The notes beneath the pieces were generated by a model that saw only the letters and a program-made list of their open reading frames with translations, had not been told where the DNA came from and did no database searches. A stretch of DNA of 64,000 nt from an uncultured Bryobacterales bacterium. GTDB taxonomy: Bacteria; Acidobacteriota; Terriglobia; Bryobacterales; UBA6623. A program made the position numbers and the translations under genes. Position 1 is the stretch's first letter. Each line of letters begins with the position of its first letter. The stretch is from positions 2,766,062 through 2,830,061 of the forward strand of contig OX638379.1 in NCBI GenBank assembly GCA_951813605.1. The letters are read 5' to 3'. This document shows, piece by piece, positions 30,297 to 38,956 of this stretch.

Positions 30297-30710
30297 TCTA
30301 TCGCTGGGCGCTCGCGGTTGCCAATGCCAGGCCTAGCTCGACGCGTGCGGCAGAATCTTGGGGCTAGTCCGAACCGCGCAGTCGAAGGGTGCCAACCTCC
30401 TCCAACGACGGGCCAGACGGCCCACCGGGATTTGAAGGAGAAGACGCTTCTTGAGCCGCCAAGTGTTGCAACAGGATCGCGACCAGAAGCAGGAGCACCG
30501 AACTGCGGCAATTCCAGATTCGCCGCCCCTTGTTCCGAACTAGCCGACTCCGAAATAGAGATCTAGCAGCAACACAGGGGGCGTTCTGCCTTGGTCTCTT
30601 GCATTCAGTCTTTCTTGTGCAAGGAATCGCAGCAAGACAGTGCGATACGGATCACGAGTCGCTCGATGCAAACTCAGTCCGGCCCCGACGAATGCGCTGT
30701 AATCCGCTCG
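30297..30710 (-). pseudogene. Decayed 5' end of a second copy of the large TPR gene
   Basis: On the minus strand the sequence parallels the start of the TPR gene at 24492-26909. WNCRSSVLLLLVAILLQHLA matches WNCCAPALLVLVAIPSGQLA, and PQDSAARVELGLALATASAQ matches PQDPSAHYELGVALASAGAK. A TAG precedes PQDSAA and another follows SAQR. Similarity extends upstream of the coding part: AATCCGCTCG occurs near 30705 and 27030. Only about 140 codons remain, so this is a truncated duplicate. Confidence 0.75.
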
Positions 30711-30759
30711 TTCCAGGGAGCAATATTTAGATGAGGTTACTAGGCTTTGGTGGACAGTT

Positions 30760-30882
30760 CAGGCTGCGGCTGATCCGGGCGCTGCGGTGGAGACCCATGA
30801 AGGCTGGCTGCAGGGGAGCCGCTACCTCAACAAAGAGTACTGGCGGGAGCACCGCAAGGAGGCCCTGCGCCAGGCGGCCTGA
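30760..30882 (+). pseudogene. C-terminal fragment of an unidentified protein
   Basis: An open frame with coding-like composition reads VETHEGWLQGSRYLNKEYW, then REHRKEALRQAA and TGA. I do not recognise the family and there is no start codon with a ribosome site. A GC-rich hairpin follows 6 nt after the stop, as after a real gene. It may be the surviving tail of a deleted gene. Confidence 0.4.
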
Positions 30883-30888
30883 AGCGCG

Positions 30889-30907
30889 CCCGGCCCGCTC
30901 GGCCGGG
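30889..30907 (+). terminator. GC-rich hairpin after the orphan C-terminal fragment
   Basis: CCCGGCC pairs with GGCCGGG across a 5-nt loop just after the TGA at 30880-30882. There is no uridine run. Confidence 0.4.
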
Positions 30908-31306
30908 TGTTGCCAGCCAGCCCCAATCGATCCCCCCGCTGGCAGGCCCGCGGCCGGCCATCCCGCGCCAGCATCGTCTGCCTGCAGATTGAGCCGCGCA
31001 CCCTCCGCCGATTCCTCTCCAGCCGCGACCACGGCTCTGCGGCATGCAAATCCCCGCGGCTAAGATGCTGCGGTCCCCTTGATCGCAAAAACCAAGACCG
31101 AATTTGCAGGATTCTCTTGACACAGCTCGCGATGCCCGGCGCGGTCTATGAGCGCCGGCCGATCGCGGAAGCGTTGACGTGGCCGGCGCGCGGACCTCAG
31201 TGGGATCAGCGCCGAGCTGGCCGAACACCACCTTGCGGCGCCATTCGTTCCTCCGTCGGCGAGTCTCGGTGCAGGTCTTGCCCACCGGCGATTCAACTAA
31301 TTCTCT
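30908..31306. other. Intergenic, no gene recognised
   Basis: GC-rich with scattered short open frames, none resembling a family. Probably decayed DNA. Confidence 0.5.
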
Positions 31307-32788
31307 TCACTCGGCGGCTTCGAAGACACCGCTATAGTCCTGCCCAAAGTCAGACTCGAGCTTCGCGAGGGCTTGGGCCGCGATCTCATGGTTTCCCTGT
31401 CCAAGCCCTCCCTGGAGTAGCATCTCATAGCCCTCTTGGTCTTCAGGCTCAAGGCGGATGAACGCCCGAGCTCTCTCGACCACGGCGTCATAGTCTTCCT
31501 CGAGCAGATCAACCCATCCGATCCAGAAGTCCAGATACGGATCTGGAATTGACTGTCTCAGAGTTCTCAGAGCGCTTCTGGCTCCATCATAGTCGTCGCG
31601 ACCGAGGCTCTGATAAATGGACCAAATCATGCGGGCGGGATCGTTGGGGAAGGCCCTCTCGAAATCGTCAATTGCCGTAAGGTAAGGCTCTGGATCCAGT
31701 GCCTCCTGGAACAGCCTGCCTTGTGTCATCAAGTGAATGACCTTGGCGAATTTCGCCTTCTGCAACTCCGGCGGAATCGTATCCCAGAGGTCCAGAGCGT
31801 TCTTCAAGGACTCCGGATCGCCGAGTGCCTGCAACCGGTTCATCTTCCTGAGGTTGGCGAAGTGCAACGCATCCGTGTCTTGATGGAGGATGACTGGAAA
31901 GGCAGTCCCAGCAAAACCCAAGATATTGTCACTTCCATAGGATCCTTCAGCGTGGTTATACCAATCGATGATCCTCCATCCGGGGTCGCCTGCCGATGTC
32001 CGCCTGAGCTGGTACTCAATGTAAGTGAATCCGGGCCTGTCACTTTCTCGAGCTCGAAACAGCAGGCCAGCACGATTCCTCACTTCCCGAAATTCGATGA
32101 GGTCGAGCTTCCGCCTAAGGGAGGTATCCGCGAAGCTGTCCGGGAATTTAGCGAGACCTTTCCGAAGTCCAGATAGCACGCCCGCTCGCTCTGGCGATGG
32201 CGAAGCGAGACGTTTGAACCAATCTGACGCAAGAACGTGACACACAATTAACGTTCGGATTATACTGTCGTCGAACGCCGTCGAAACAAAAATGCGATCG
32301 CGCTCCCGTAAAGCCCTCTCGAATGCTCTCCCGAAGGCAAGCGCAGAAGCCTTGTCCTCGTCGGTAATCGGAGGCAATGGGGTTGGTCTTCCGCCTGGCT
32401 CCTCACAAACTTGAGTTTCCATGCCCATTGCGTCCGGGACCGCAGTTGTCTGTAAGTCCGCCAACTGCGTGGCGCAACTACCCATGGTCGCCAGCAAAAC
32501 GACCAGCATCCACCAAAACACAATTCGCTTCTGTCGTGCAGCTCTCGCTGCTACATCCGCCACACGAAAACTGCACAACAGGGCGAGCAGATTCGCGAGC
32601 ATGAGCATCAAGAGACAGACAAAGACAGCCACGGGAAAATTGACCGTCAGTGCAGGCTGGTTTGGATTGAGAACAGTCGCTTGAGCGAACGACACAGTTA
32701 CAAACACAAATGAAATCCACTTTCCACCCAGGTAGTCCCAGACTCTAGCGGACTGTGGCAGATTCGGTTTATTCACTTTGGCCTCCAT
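31307..32788 (-). CDS. Membrane protein with C-terminal helical repeats, unknown
   Basis: A 493-residue protein with three N-terminal hydrophobic segments (KWISFVFVTVSFAQATVL, FPVAVFVCLLMLMLANLLAL, IVFWWMLVVLLATMG) and a large soluble part. The middle (LRRTSAGDPGWRIIDWYNHA) recalls proteins with a small NTF2-like fold, and the C-terminal 150 residues look TPR-like (IYQSLGRDDYDGARSALRTL, IRLEPEDQEGYEMLLQGG). I recognise no named family. The frame is fully open although the flanking DNA is decayed, and base composition is visibly less GC-rich, so it may be a late arrival. The ATG at 32788 lacks a good ribosome site; a GTG at 32776 has GGAGG 5 nt before it. Confidence 0.75.
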   Translation of the reverse strand: MEAKVNKPNLPQSARVWDYLGGKWISFVFVTVSFAQATVLNPNQPALTVNFPVAVFVCLLMLMLANLLALLCSFRVADVAARAARQKRIVFWWMLVVLLATMGSCATQLADLQTTAVPDAMGMETQVCEEPGGRPTPLPPITDEDKASALAFGRAFERALRERDRIFVSTAFDDSIIRTLIVCHVLASDWFKRLASPSPERAGVLSGLRKGLAKFPDSFADTSLRRKLDLIEFREVRNRAGLLFRARESDRPGFTYIEYQLRRTSAGDPGWRIIDWYNHAEGSYGSDNILGFAGTAFPVILHQDTDALHFANLRKMNRLQALGDPESLKNALDLWDTIPPELQKAKFAKVIHLMTQGRLFQEALDPEPYLTAIDDFERAFPNDPARMIWSIYQSLGRDDYDGARSALRTLRQSIPDPYLDFWIGWVDLLEEDYDAVVERARAFIRLEPEDQEGYEMLLQGGLGQGNHEIAAQALAKLESDFGQDYSGVFEAAE

Positions 32789-32985
32789 TCCCTTTCGTCA
32801 GTGCGGTCTCCGATTGCCCTGCGCCGTGCCGGGTCTCCGAGCATCGTGTGATCTTATCACGCCGGACACTCGACGCAGAGCCTCGTCCAACGATCATGTT
32901 CCCTTGCTTGCTATGCGCTCTTGAACTGGAATCTCTCTACGGCGCAAGATCTAGGCTCGATTAAATGGCGCATAACGGTTCCGTC

Positions 32986-33219
32986 TCACTGCGTCGTTCT
33001 TACGTACTCCATCGTGGCTTCGTCGGCATTCCACGGCTTGGACGGTTCCGAGGCCGTCGAGTCCAAGGTAGCGATGGCTCTCGCTTTCGCCTCCAAGTCG
33101 ATTTCGGCGTAGATGGCTGTCATGTCGAGCTTGGCCTGCCCCAGCCAGGCTCGGATGGTGATGAGGTCGGCTGCGGACCGCAACAGGTGCGTTGCCGCCG
33201 CGTGCCGCTCAATCCGAGC
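32986..33219 (-). mobile_element. C-terminal remnant of a tyrosine recombinase/phage-type integrase
   Basis: The minus strand reads ERHAAATHLLRSAADLITIR, then AWLGQAKLDMTAIYAEIDLE, the catalytic C-terminus of a tyrosine recombinase. The HxxR-region histidine and LLRSxADL are followed by the usual LGH position, here LGQ, and the nucleophile Tyr of IYAEIDL. The frame ends at 32986 and is closed upstream by TAG at 33220-33222. The N-terminal two-thirds are missing. It marks an old integration event next to an AT-rich stretch. Confidence 0.75.
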
Positions 33220-33379
33220 CTAAAACAAGCGGCATTGGACTAGACCGGTTCGCGGTGCCGTTGCCTCTGCCAAGGTCCGGTAAAGGCGGTTCAGGCCAAT
33301 TCACCGTTAGCAGCCAGATCGCAGCCCGCGCTTTCCTCTCTCCCTCCCGACATTCTTCGCCCGGGCTCTAACTGCTAAC

Positions 33380-33660
33380 AATGTTCTTCGTTAGAAGTGC
33401 AGTGCATGGCACTTGCAGCACGAAAATAGTCCGGTATAAGTTCCAAATCATTGATATATAATTGCCATGATGCTTGACAATTAATCAACAATGTCGAATC
33501 ACTATAGGCTCTCCACTCTGTACCAGAGTCCAATTTATCTCCTCAAATCTTGCTAATTATTTCGAGAATGTTGAGAAAGAAGTACGGTGGATTTACAGAC
33601 TATTATTCCATGCAAATCTGATGTAAATACAGTCGAACCGTGATATGCCTTCTTGGCCGT
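33380..33660. other. AT-rich noncoding island
   Basis: About 280 bases are strikingly AT-rich compared with the GC-rich surroundings and contain no gene. They include a short inverted repeat (AAGTGC and GCACTT around 33396), a promoter-like TTGACAATTAATCA near 33474, and runs such as CTAATTATTTCGAGAATG. It lies beside the integrase remnant and may be imported DNA or an old attachment region. Confidence 0.55.
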
Positions 33661-34254
33661 TTCGGTCCTCGCGATAACACGGTTTTCTACGCGGGCACCT
33701 CGGGCGGCGGGTCACGGTGACTCAGCTGTTGCGTAGATGCATTCCGAGTGGCGAAGCTCGTGTCTCGTATCCGATCTCGATTGCCCGGCGCGAGGCTAGA
33801 GCAGGCGCATGTCGCGGTTTCCTTCGATTGCGCCGAGGCAGCGGACGGCGGGCTCATGCCCGGGATGGATCAGGCCTCGCCGAGAGAGGGCCTGACTTCC
33901 CGGGACGACGGGGTGCCGTCGCAAGCACCCGGCTCGCCCTGTCAAGGACCCGGAGTTGCCGTCGCGCCGAGGCAAGCGAAGGACACCCTGACCGAGCGAG
34001 GAACCGATGGACAAGCCCGGGAGCGATGACTCCCGAGTGCGACGCCGGCGGGATCGCGTTTAGCGGGTCTAGCTCCTAGATTCGACCCGACAATCTAATG
34101 CGCACGCAAGCGGGCTCTTGCTTGCGACTTCAGACCCAACGCGTTGGAGCACGGACGATCACTTCCACCTGCTCGCGCAGAGCGTGTAAACCCTGGACCT
34201 GATGGCCGTCGACAATTCACTTGCCTGCTAGTTCGCGTATAGAAGCTGCGCCAG
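33661..34254. other. No gene recognised
   Basis: GC-rich again, with open frames on both strands but none with recognisable motifs or ribosome sites. Probably decayed coding DNA. Confidence 0.45.
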
Positions 34255-34560
34255 CCGAAAAACATGCAACCGCCTTTGCTTCTCAACATGCAAGCGTGCG
34301 AAAGGGTCCGTGCGCTGTCTAAAGACGCGAAGGAACTTGCCGAGATAAGGGTTTCCAAGCACCCGTCACCATCGAATTCTAGAAGTCCCGCACTTTGAAC
34401 GTTCAAGCCGAGTAGGGACTCGGTCATGGGATTGCCCGAAATGACACCATCCGTTTCCGGGCGGGCTCCTTTGCCACCGAGACCGACTTCGGGCATCGAA
34501 TTGTGACGGGTCTACCGCGTGGGACGGCCCGTCAGCAAAGGCATCTGCTACCAGCACCGC
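34255..34560 (-). pseudogene. N-terminal scrap of a second CRTAC1/UnbV-type gene
   Basis: The minus strand reads VISGNPMTESLLGLNVQSAG, then LLEFDGDGCLETLISA and LDSARTLSHACMLRSKGGC. This follows the start of the UnbV protein at 5884-7661 (IISGDPLTQTLLDVNGQGAC, LDFDGDGFLDIYF, DRAGNPPPDYMFRNQGDG). Similarity is lost beyond about 34255, and the upstream part is in another frame. Only the first repeat region survives. Confidence 0.65.
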
Positions 34561-35084
34561 GCGGTGCTATAGATCACTCTGCGGCGCGGCCGGCCGCTAG
34601 CCACGACACATAGGTTGGGCCTGACGATTTCGCTGCGGTGGCAATTCGCGTTCGCGCTGCCCATTTCATGGGCAATCAGGCATGGCCGGGGGCTCTGCGA
34701 TTCAGCCGGATACGGGGCGGCCGTCAATGATCCGAGCGCTAGTGCTTGTGCTTGCTTGGTGGCCTCCGCTGGGAGTCCGATTCCCGAAACGGCCGAGGTG
34801 CGGTCGCTCCGTGACCAGACGGCACTCGGTAGCTCTGATGGCCGCTTCTCGGATACCGGCAACAACCTCGCAATCTCCTAACCAACGCCGCGGTCATTCC
34901 CGTTCCGGAGTGCCTGCGAAAAGCATCGAATTCTCTGTACGAAGCGCCATGCGGAAGCCTCGATCAAGGATCCAGCTGTCTTAGAATCGAGGTGCTAGAG
35001 TTAAGCTGCCCGCAAGACCCACGCAACGTTGGCTTCGCACGGCCTCGAAGTCGTGCAACTTGCGGTATAGCAGCAAGCGCGGCC
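34561..35084. other. Intergenic, no gene recognised
   Basis: No recognisable coding sequence. It probably includes the promoter of the NfeD-like/flotillin pair, but I cannot point to one with confidence. Confidence 0.45.
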
Positions 35085-35705
35085 ATGTTCGAAATTGAGC
35101 AGTACTTGGAGGTAGGTGTAGATGCTGCGGTCTATTTTGTCCTGTCCGTCGTCGCGACATTCGTCTACCTGCTCAAGCTCGGTCTAGGTTTCTTCGCAGG
35201 CGGCACGGACGTCGACTTTGAGGCCGGCGATGTTGATGCCGCAATCGACAGCACTGCCGCTTTTTCGCTTTTTTCGGTGCTATCAGTTCTTGCTTTCTTC
35301 ATGGGCGTCGGTTGGATGGGGCTGGCGTGTCGCCTCACCTGGGGCGTGGGCGCCGTCCTGTCCGCCGCGGCGGCGACCGGATTCGGCGCGGCGCTCCTAG
35401 TGGGTACTGCGGGCTTGATGTACAGCGTTCGCCGCATGACGCATGTGCCTCGTTACCGGGTAAGATCAGCGGTTGGAATGATAGGCAAGGTCTATCTGAC
35501 CATTCCACCCAAGGGCGAGGGGCAGGGGCAGATTGAGATTACCGTCTCGGGACGGCGCAAGGTCATGGCCGCCGTGAGCAGCGGTGACAAGATCCCGGCC
35601 TTTGAATCCGCGAGGATTGTGGGCGTCAAGCAGGGCGAAGTGTTCGTCGTCGAGCATGGCGCCGAGCCTCGAAGCACCGCTCGGCGAGGACGCTGGAGAA
35701 AGTGA
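35085..35705 (+). CDS. NfeD-like/OB-fold membrane protein, flotillin partner
   Basis: A 206-residue membrane protein. N-terminal helices (AAVYFVLSVVATFVYLLKLG, LFSVLSVLAFFMGVGWMGLA, GAVLSAAAATGFGAALLVGT) are followed by a small soluble domain (SAVGMIGKVYLTIPPKGEGQ, ITVSGRRKVMAAVSSGDKIP, ARIVGVKQGEVFVVE) that fits an NfeD-type OB fold (YqiJ/YuaF-like). Such proteins accompany flotillins and act in membrane organisation. The ATG at 35085 begins MFEIEQYLEVG, and the first helix follows directly. A flotillin gene starts 57 nt after the stop, so this is the expected two-gene operon. Confidence 0.85.
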   Translation: MFEIEQYLEVGVDAAVYFVLSVVATFVYLLKLGLGFFAGGTDVDFEAGDVDAAIDSTAAFSLFSVLSVLAFFMGVGWMGLACRLTWGVGAVLSAAAATGFGAALLVGTAGLMYSVRRMTHVPRYRVRSAVGMIGKVYLTIPPKGEGQGQIEITVSGRRKVMAAVSSGDKIPAFESARIVGVKQGEVFVVEHGAEPRSTARRGRWRK

Positions 35706-35762
35706 ACTGCTTGCCGCGGTGCAACGGGCACCGGGGCTTTCCCGGATCAAGGAGAGATGATA

Positions 35763-37352
35763 ATGTTCCAACCCGCAATCATGATGCCGCTGTTGGTCGT
35801 GCTCGTTTTCATGGGCGTGCTGATGTTCGTGGTGCGCCAGTACAGGCGCTGCCCATCCAACCGAGTGCTGGTCGTATTCGGAAAGGTAGGAGGCCAGCAG
35901 GCCGCTCGATGCATTCACGGCGGCGGCGTCTTCGTCGTCCCGCTGTTTCAGGACTACCAGTACCTGTCGCTGGAACCCATGACGATCGACATCGAGCTGA
36001 CCGGCGCTCTCTCGAAGAAGAACATTCGCGTCAACGTCCCGTCGACCTTCACCGTCGGCGTCTCGACGGAACCCTCTGTCATGAACAACGCCTCCGAGCG
36101 TCTTTTGGGGCTGCGCGAGGCCGACGTGTCCGCGCAGGCCAGCGACATCATTCTGGGCCAGATGCGGCTGGTCATCGCGACGCTGTCCATCGAGGAGATC
36201 AACCAAGATCGCGAGAAATTCCTCGACTTGGTGAACAAGTTCTGCGCGGGCGAGTTGCTCAAGATCGGACTGGAGGTTATCAACGTCAACATCCGCGATA
36301 TCACGGACGAGTCCGGGTATATCGACGCCATCGGCAAGAATGCTGCAGCGGAGGCCATACAGAGGGCAAAGGTCGAGGTCGCCGAACAGGAGAGGAGCGG
36401 TGCCATCGGTGAGTCCACTGCGAACCGCGCGAAGGAAGTCGAGGTCGCCAACCAAGTTGCCGCTTCCAACATCGGACGCAAGGAAGCGGAGCGGCAACAG
36501 CGGATCAGCCTCGCCAAGCTGGAGGCCGAGGGCCTGGCCGCCGAAGCGCTGTCTCGGCGCGAGCAAGAGATAGCGATCGCAGAGCAAGGCGCGCTGACCG
36601 AGGAAGGCAAGAAGCAGGCGCAGGCCAGTCAACGCGTGCGAGTGGCGACTTTGGAGGCCGATGCAATCAAGGGCGAGAACGAATCGCGGGCGGACATCGC
36701 CATCTACAACGCAACCTTGGACGAGAGACGCGCCGAGGCGACCCGCCGGGGCGAAATGGCCAAGGCTGTCGCGGCGCGCGACGTGTATGTCGCGGAAAGG
36801 GAGCAGGAGCTGGCCCGCCTAGAGAAAGAGCAGGTGGTGCTGCAGCAGATCGAGCGGCAAAAGATCGAGATTGACGCAGACGCCGAAGCCGATAGGCTGC
36901 GACGGATCGCCCAAGGCGAAGCCGATGCAGTTCTCGCAAGGTACAACGCGGAAGCAAAAGGCGTTCGGAGCGTGTTGGAGGCGAAGGCGGAAGGCTACCG
37001 CCAACTCCTTACGGTTTGCGAGGAACGCCCCGATCTAGCGGCCACGCTGCTCGTGGTCGAAAAGCTTCCGGACCTAGTGGCAGAACAGGTCAAGGCGATT
37101 CAGAATCTCCGCATCGACAAGGTGACAGTTTGGGACTCGGGTGCCCGAGCCGGAGGAAACGGCGACGGACAGGTCGGGGGCTCTACAGCGGACTTCGTGC
37201 GCGGCCTCGCTTCGGCTCTGCCCCCCATTCACGAACTAGCAAGACAGGCCGGAATCGACTTACCGAAGATCCTCGGGACGCTTGGAGGCGCGGACGGTGA
37301 ATCGGGGGCCGCCTCGGCACGCGAGAGTTCGGGAGGCTCGGGCGGCGGCTAG
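35763..37352 (+). CDS. floT: Flotillin-like SPFH-domain protein
   Basis: A 529-residue flotillin-type protein. A membrane anchor at about 5-25 (MMPLLVVLVFMGVLMFVVRQ) is followed by an SPFH/PHB domain to about residue 200 (VFVVPLFQDYQYLSLEPMTI, IRVNVPSTFTVGVSTEPSVM, IATLSIEEINQDREKFLDLV). A long Ala/Glu-rich coiled coil follows (about 205-400), then a Gly-rich tail. Flotillins form oligomers that organise membrane microdomains. GGAG at 35751-35754 is 8 nt from the ATG at 35763 but only 2 nt from the ATG at 35757, so 35763 is chosen. The gene symbol is by family analogy. Confidence 0.9.
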   Translation: MFQPAIMMPLLVVLVFMGVLMFVVRQYRRCPSNRVLVVFGKVGGQQAARCIHGGGVFVVPLFQDYQYLSLEPMTIDIELTGALSKKNIRVNVPSTFTVGVSTEPSVMNNASERLLGLREADVSAQASDIILGQMRLVIATLSIEEINQDREKFLDLVNKFCAGELLKIGLEVINVNIRDITDESGYIDAIGKNAAAEAIQRAKVEVAEQERSGAIGESTANRAKEVEVANQVAASNIGRKEAERQQRISLAKLEAEGLAAEALSRREQEIAIAEQGALTEEGKKQAQASQRVRVATLEADAIKGENESRADIAIYNATLDERRAEATRRGEMAKAVAARDVYVAEREQELARLEKEQVVLQQIERQKIEIDADAEADRLRRIAQGEADAVLARYNAEAKGVRSVLEAKAEGYRQLLTVCEERPDLAATLLVVEKLPDLVAEQVKAIQNLRIDKVTVWDSGARAGGNGDGQVGGSTADFVRGLASALPPIHELARQAGIDLPKILGTLGGADGESGAASARESSGGSGGG

Positions 37353-37921
37353 GCATGAGCCATATCGCGAGATCTTGCACGGAGGAATGAATTCACGCAC
37401 GCCGATTCATCGGCGCCTAGGCTGAAAATCTTCCATTGATCGCGCGACGGGCCAACCGTCCTCGGTACAACCCATGCGCCTGCTGGCAACTCGGACTCCT
37501 TCGTCGCGTCCCTGGGCATCGGCGGCCCACCCGCAACGTGCAAGCGGAGCGGCGGTCTCGTCATCCACGCGAATCACGAGGCGCTCGAGGACGCTACCGG
37601 CACCATGGAGGGGGGGAGAATCAGTCCACGCTGGGTTCTGAATAAGCTTGCCAAGCTGACTCCTGCTGGAGGCGCCTAGCTTCTGGCGTCTCCCGGATCG
37701 CCACGTGCTGTAGCGGCTCGACATTTCCACCGGGACGGTCATTGTCCTCATCCGCAGTGTGTCCTCCAGCCGGTTTGAGGCGGCGACTCTGCACACGGCA
37801 ATTCGGGGAAACGCAGTGGCTCGTGCCGCATTGCACCGTTCCGGGCATAGATGCTAGTCTCGAATTTCGTCGCGCGAAGTTCCGGGGAAAACTTGGAGCG
37901 ATAGAGCGCTTTGCCCGTCTG
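37353..37921. other. Intergenic, possibly decayed coding DNA
   Basis: The minus strand has a coding-looking stretch (GGPPMPRDATKESELPAGAW) near 37480-37540, but it is short, has no start and matches no family I know. No confident promoter for the downstream dehydrogenase is visible. Confidence 0.4.
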
Positions 37922-38956
37922 ATGAGAGCTATCCGACTTGAACAGCCGCGCCGTTTCGAGTACGTAGAGATCGACGAGCCCGGGCCTCCCGGACCGGGGC
38001 AGGCGCTCGTCAAGACCCACAGAATGGGCATCTGCGGCACGGACTACAGCGGCTATCTCGGCAAAATGCCGTTTTTCCGCTATCCGCGCGTCCCTGGGCA
38101 CGAGCTGGGAGTGACGGTACTCGAGACCTCGGCGGGCGTGGCCAGCGTCCAGCCGGGGGACCGGTGCAGCGTTGAGCCGTACATGAATTGCGGTGCTTGC
38201 TTTCCCTGTCGCAACGGCGGTCCCAACTGCTGCGAGAGGCTGAACGTGATTGGCGTCATGATCGACGGCGGGCTCTGCGACCGCTTCCTGATCCGTGCCG
38301 ACAAGCTCCACGTGTCCCGGAAACTGTCCTTCGAGCAGCTGGCGCTCGTGGAGACGCTTGCCATCGGCTGCCACGCCACGGATCGCGGCAGTCCTGCCGA
38401 GGGCAGCCACGTGCTGATCATCGGGGCGGGTCCAATCGGCTTGGCAACCTTGGAGTTCACTCGGCTTACAGGCGCCGAGATCACCGTCATGGATCGCGTG
38501 GAGTCACGCCTGGATTTCTGCCGTCGTCAATACCGGATCGATAATACGGTCGTTTTCGAGGGTGTCGACAGTGCGCTCGAGCAGACCCGGGCGATAACCG
38601 GAGGCGACCTTTACTCGGTTGTGACCGACGCAACAGGCAGCCCCGCGTCGATGAGCGGCGCCCTGAACTACGTGGCGCATACCGGCACCCTCGTATACGT
38701 CGGAATCACGACCGAGAACGTGGTGTTCCCGCATCCGGCGCTGCACCGACCGGAAATGACTATCAAGGGCTCTCGCAATGCCCTGCCGCGGGACTTCGGC
38801 CGCATCATCGGGCTGATCGAAGACGGCACGATCGACACGGACCCGTGGATAACTCACCGCACTCCGTTCGAGAAAGTCGTGGCAAACTTCGAGGGCTACA
38901 CGCGCCCGGAAACCGGCGTAATCAAAGCCATCATCGAGGTCTCCGAGCAGCCATGA
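37922..38956 (+). CDS. Zinc-dependent alcohol/polyol dehydrogenase (MDR family)
   Basis: A 344-residue medium-chain dehydrogenase oxidising a sugar alcohol or similar substrate with NAD(P)+. Catalytic zinc ligands are visible in GICGTD (Cys), VPGHELG (His-Glu) and LVETLAIGCHA (Glu). The structural zinc site is the four-cysteine loop NCGACFPCRNGGPNCC. The Rossmann motif is VLIIGAGPIGLATLEF. The ATG at 37922 gives the usual N-terminus (MRAIRLEQPRRFEYVEIDEP); no strong ribosome site precedes it. It overlaps the isomerase-like gene by 4 nt (ATGA), so the two are translationally coupled. L-galactonate-, sorbitol- and threonine-dehydrogenase-like activities are all possible. Confidence 0.9.
   Translation: MRAIRLEQPRRFEYVEIDEPGPPGPGQALVKTHRMGICGTDYSGYLGKMPFFRYPRVPGHELGVTVLETSAGVASVQPGDRCSVEPYMNCGACFPCRNGGPNCCERLNVIGVMIDGGLCDRFLIRADKLHVSRKLSFEQLALVETLAIGCHATDRGSPAEGSHVLIIGAGPIGLATLEFTRLTGAEITVMDRVESRLDFCRRQYRIDNTVVFEGVDSALEQTRAITGGDLYSVVTDATGSPASMSGALNYVAHTGTLVYVGITTENVVFPHPALHRPEMTIKGSRNALPRDFGRIIGLIEDGTIDTDPWITHRTPFEKVVANFEGYTRPETGVIKAIIEVSEQP

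Noticed and set aside
33396..33415. Short inverted repeat AAGTGC/GCACTT as an att site
   Set aside because: Six base pairs are too few to call an attachment site without a second copy, which I did not find.
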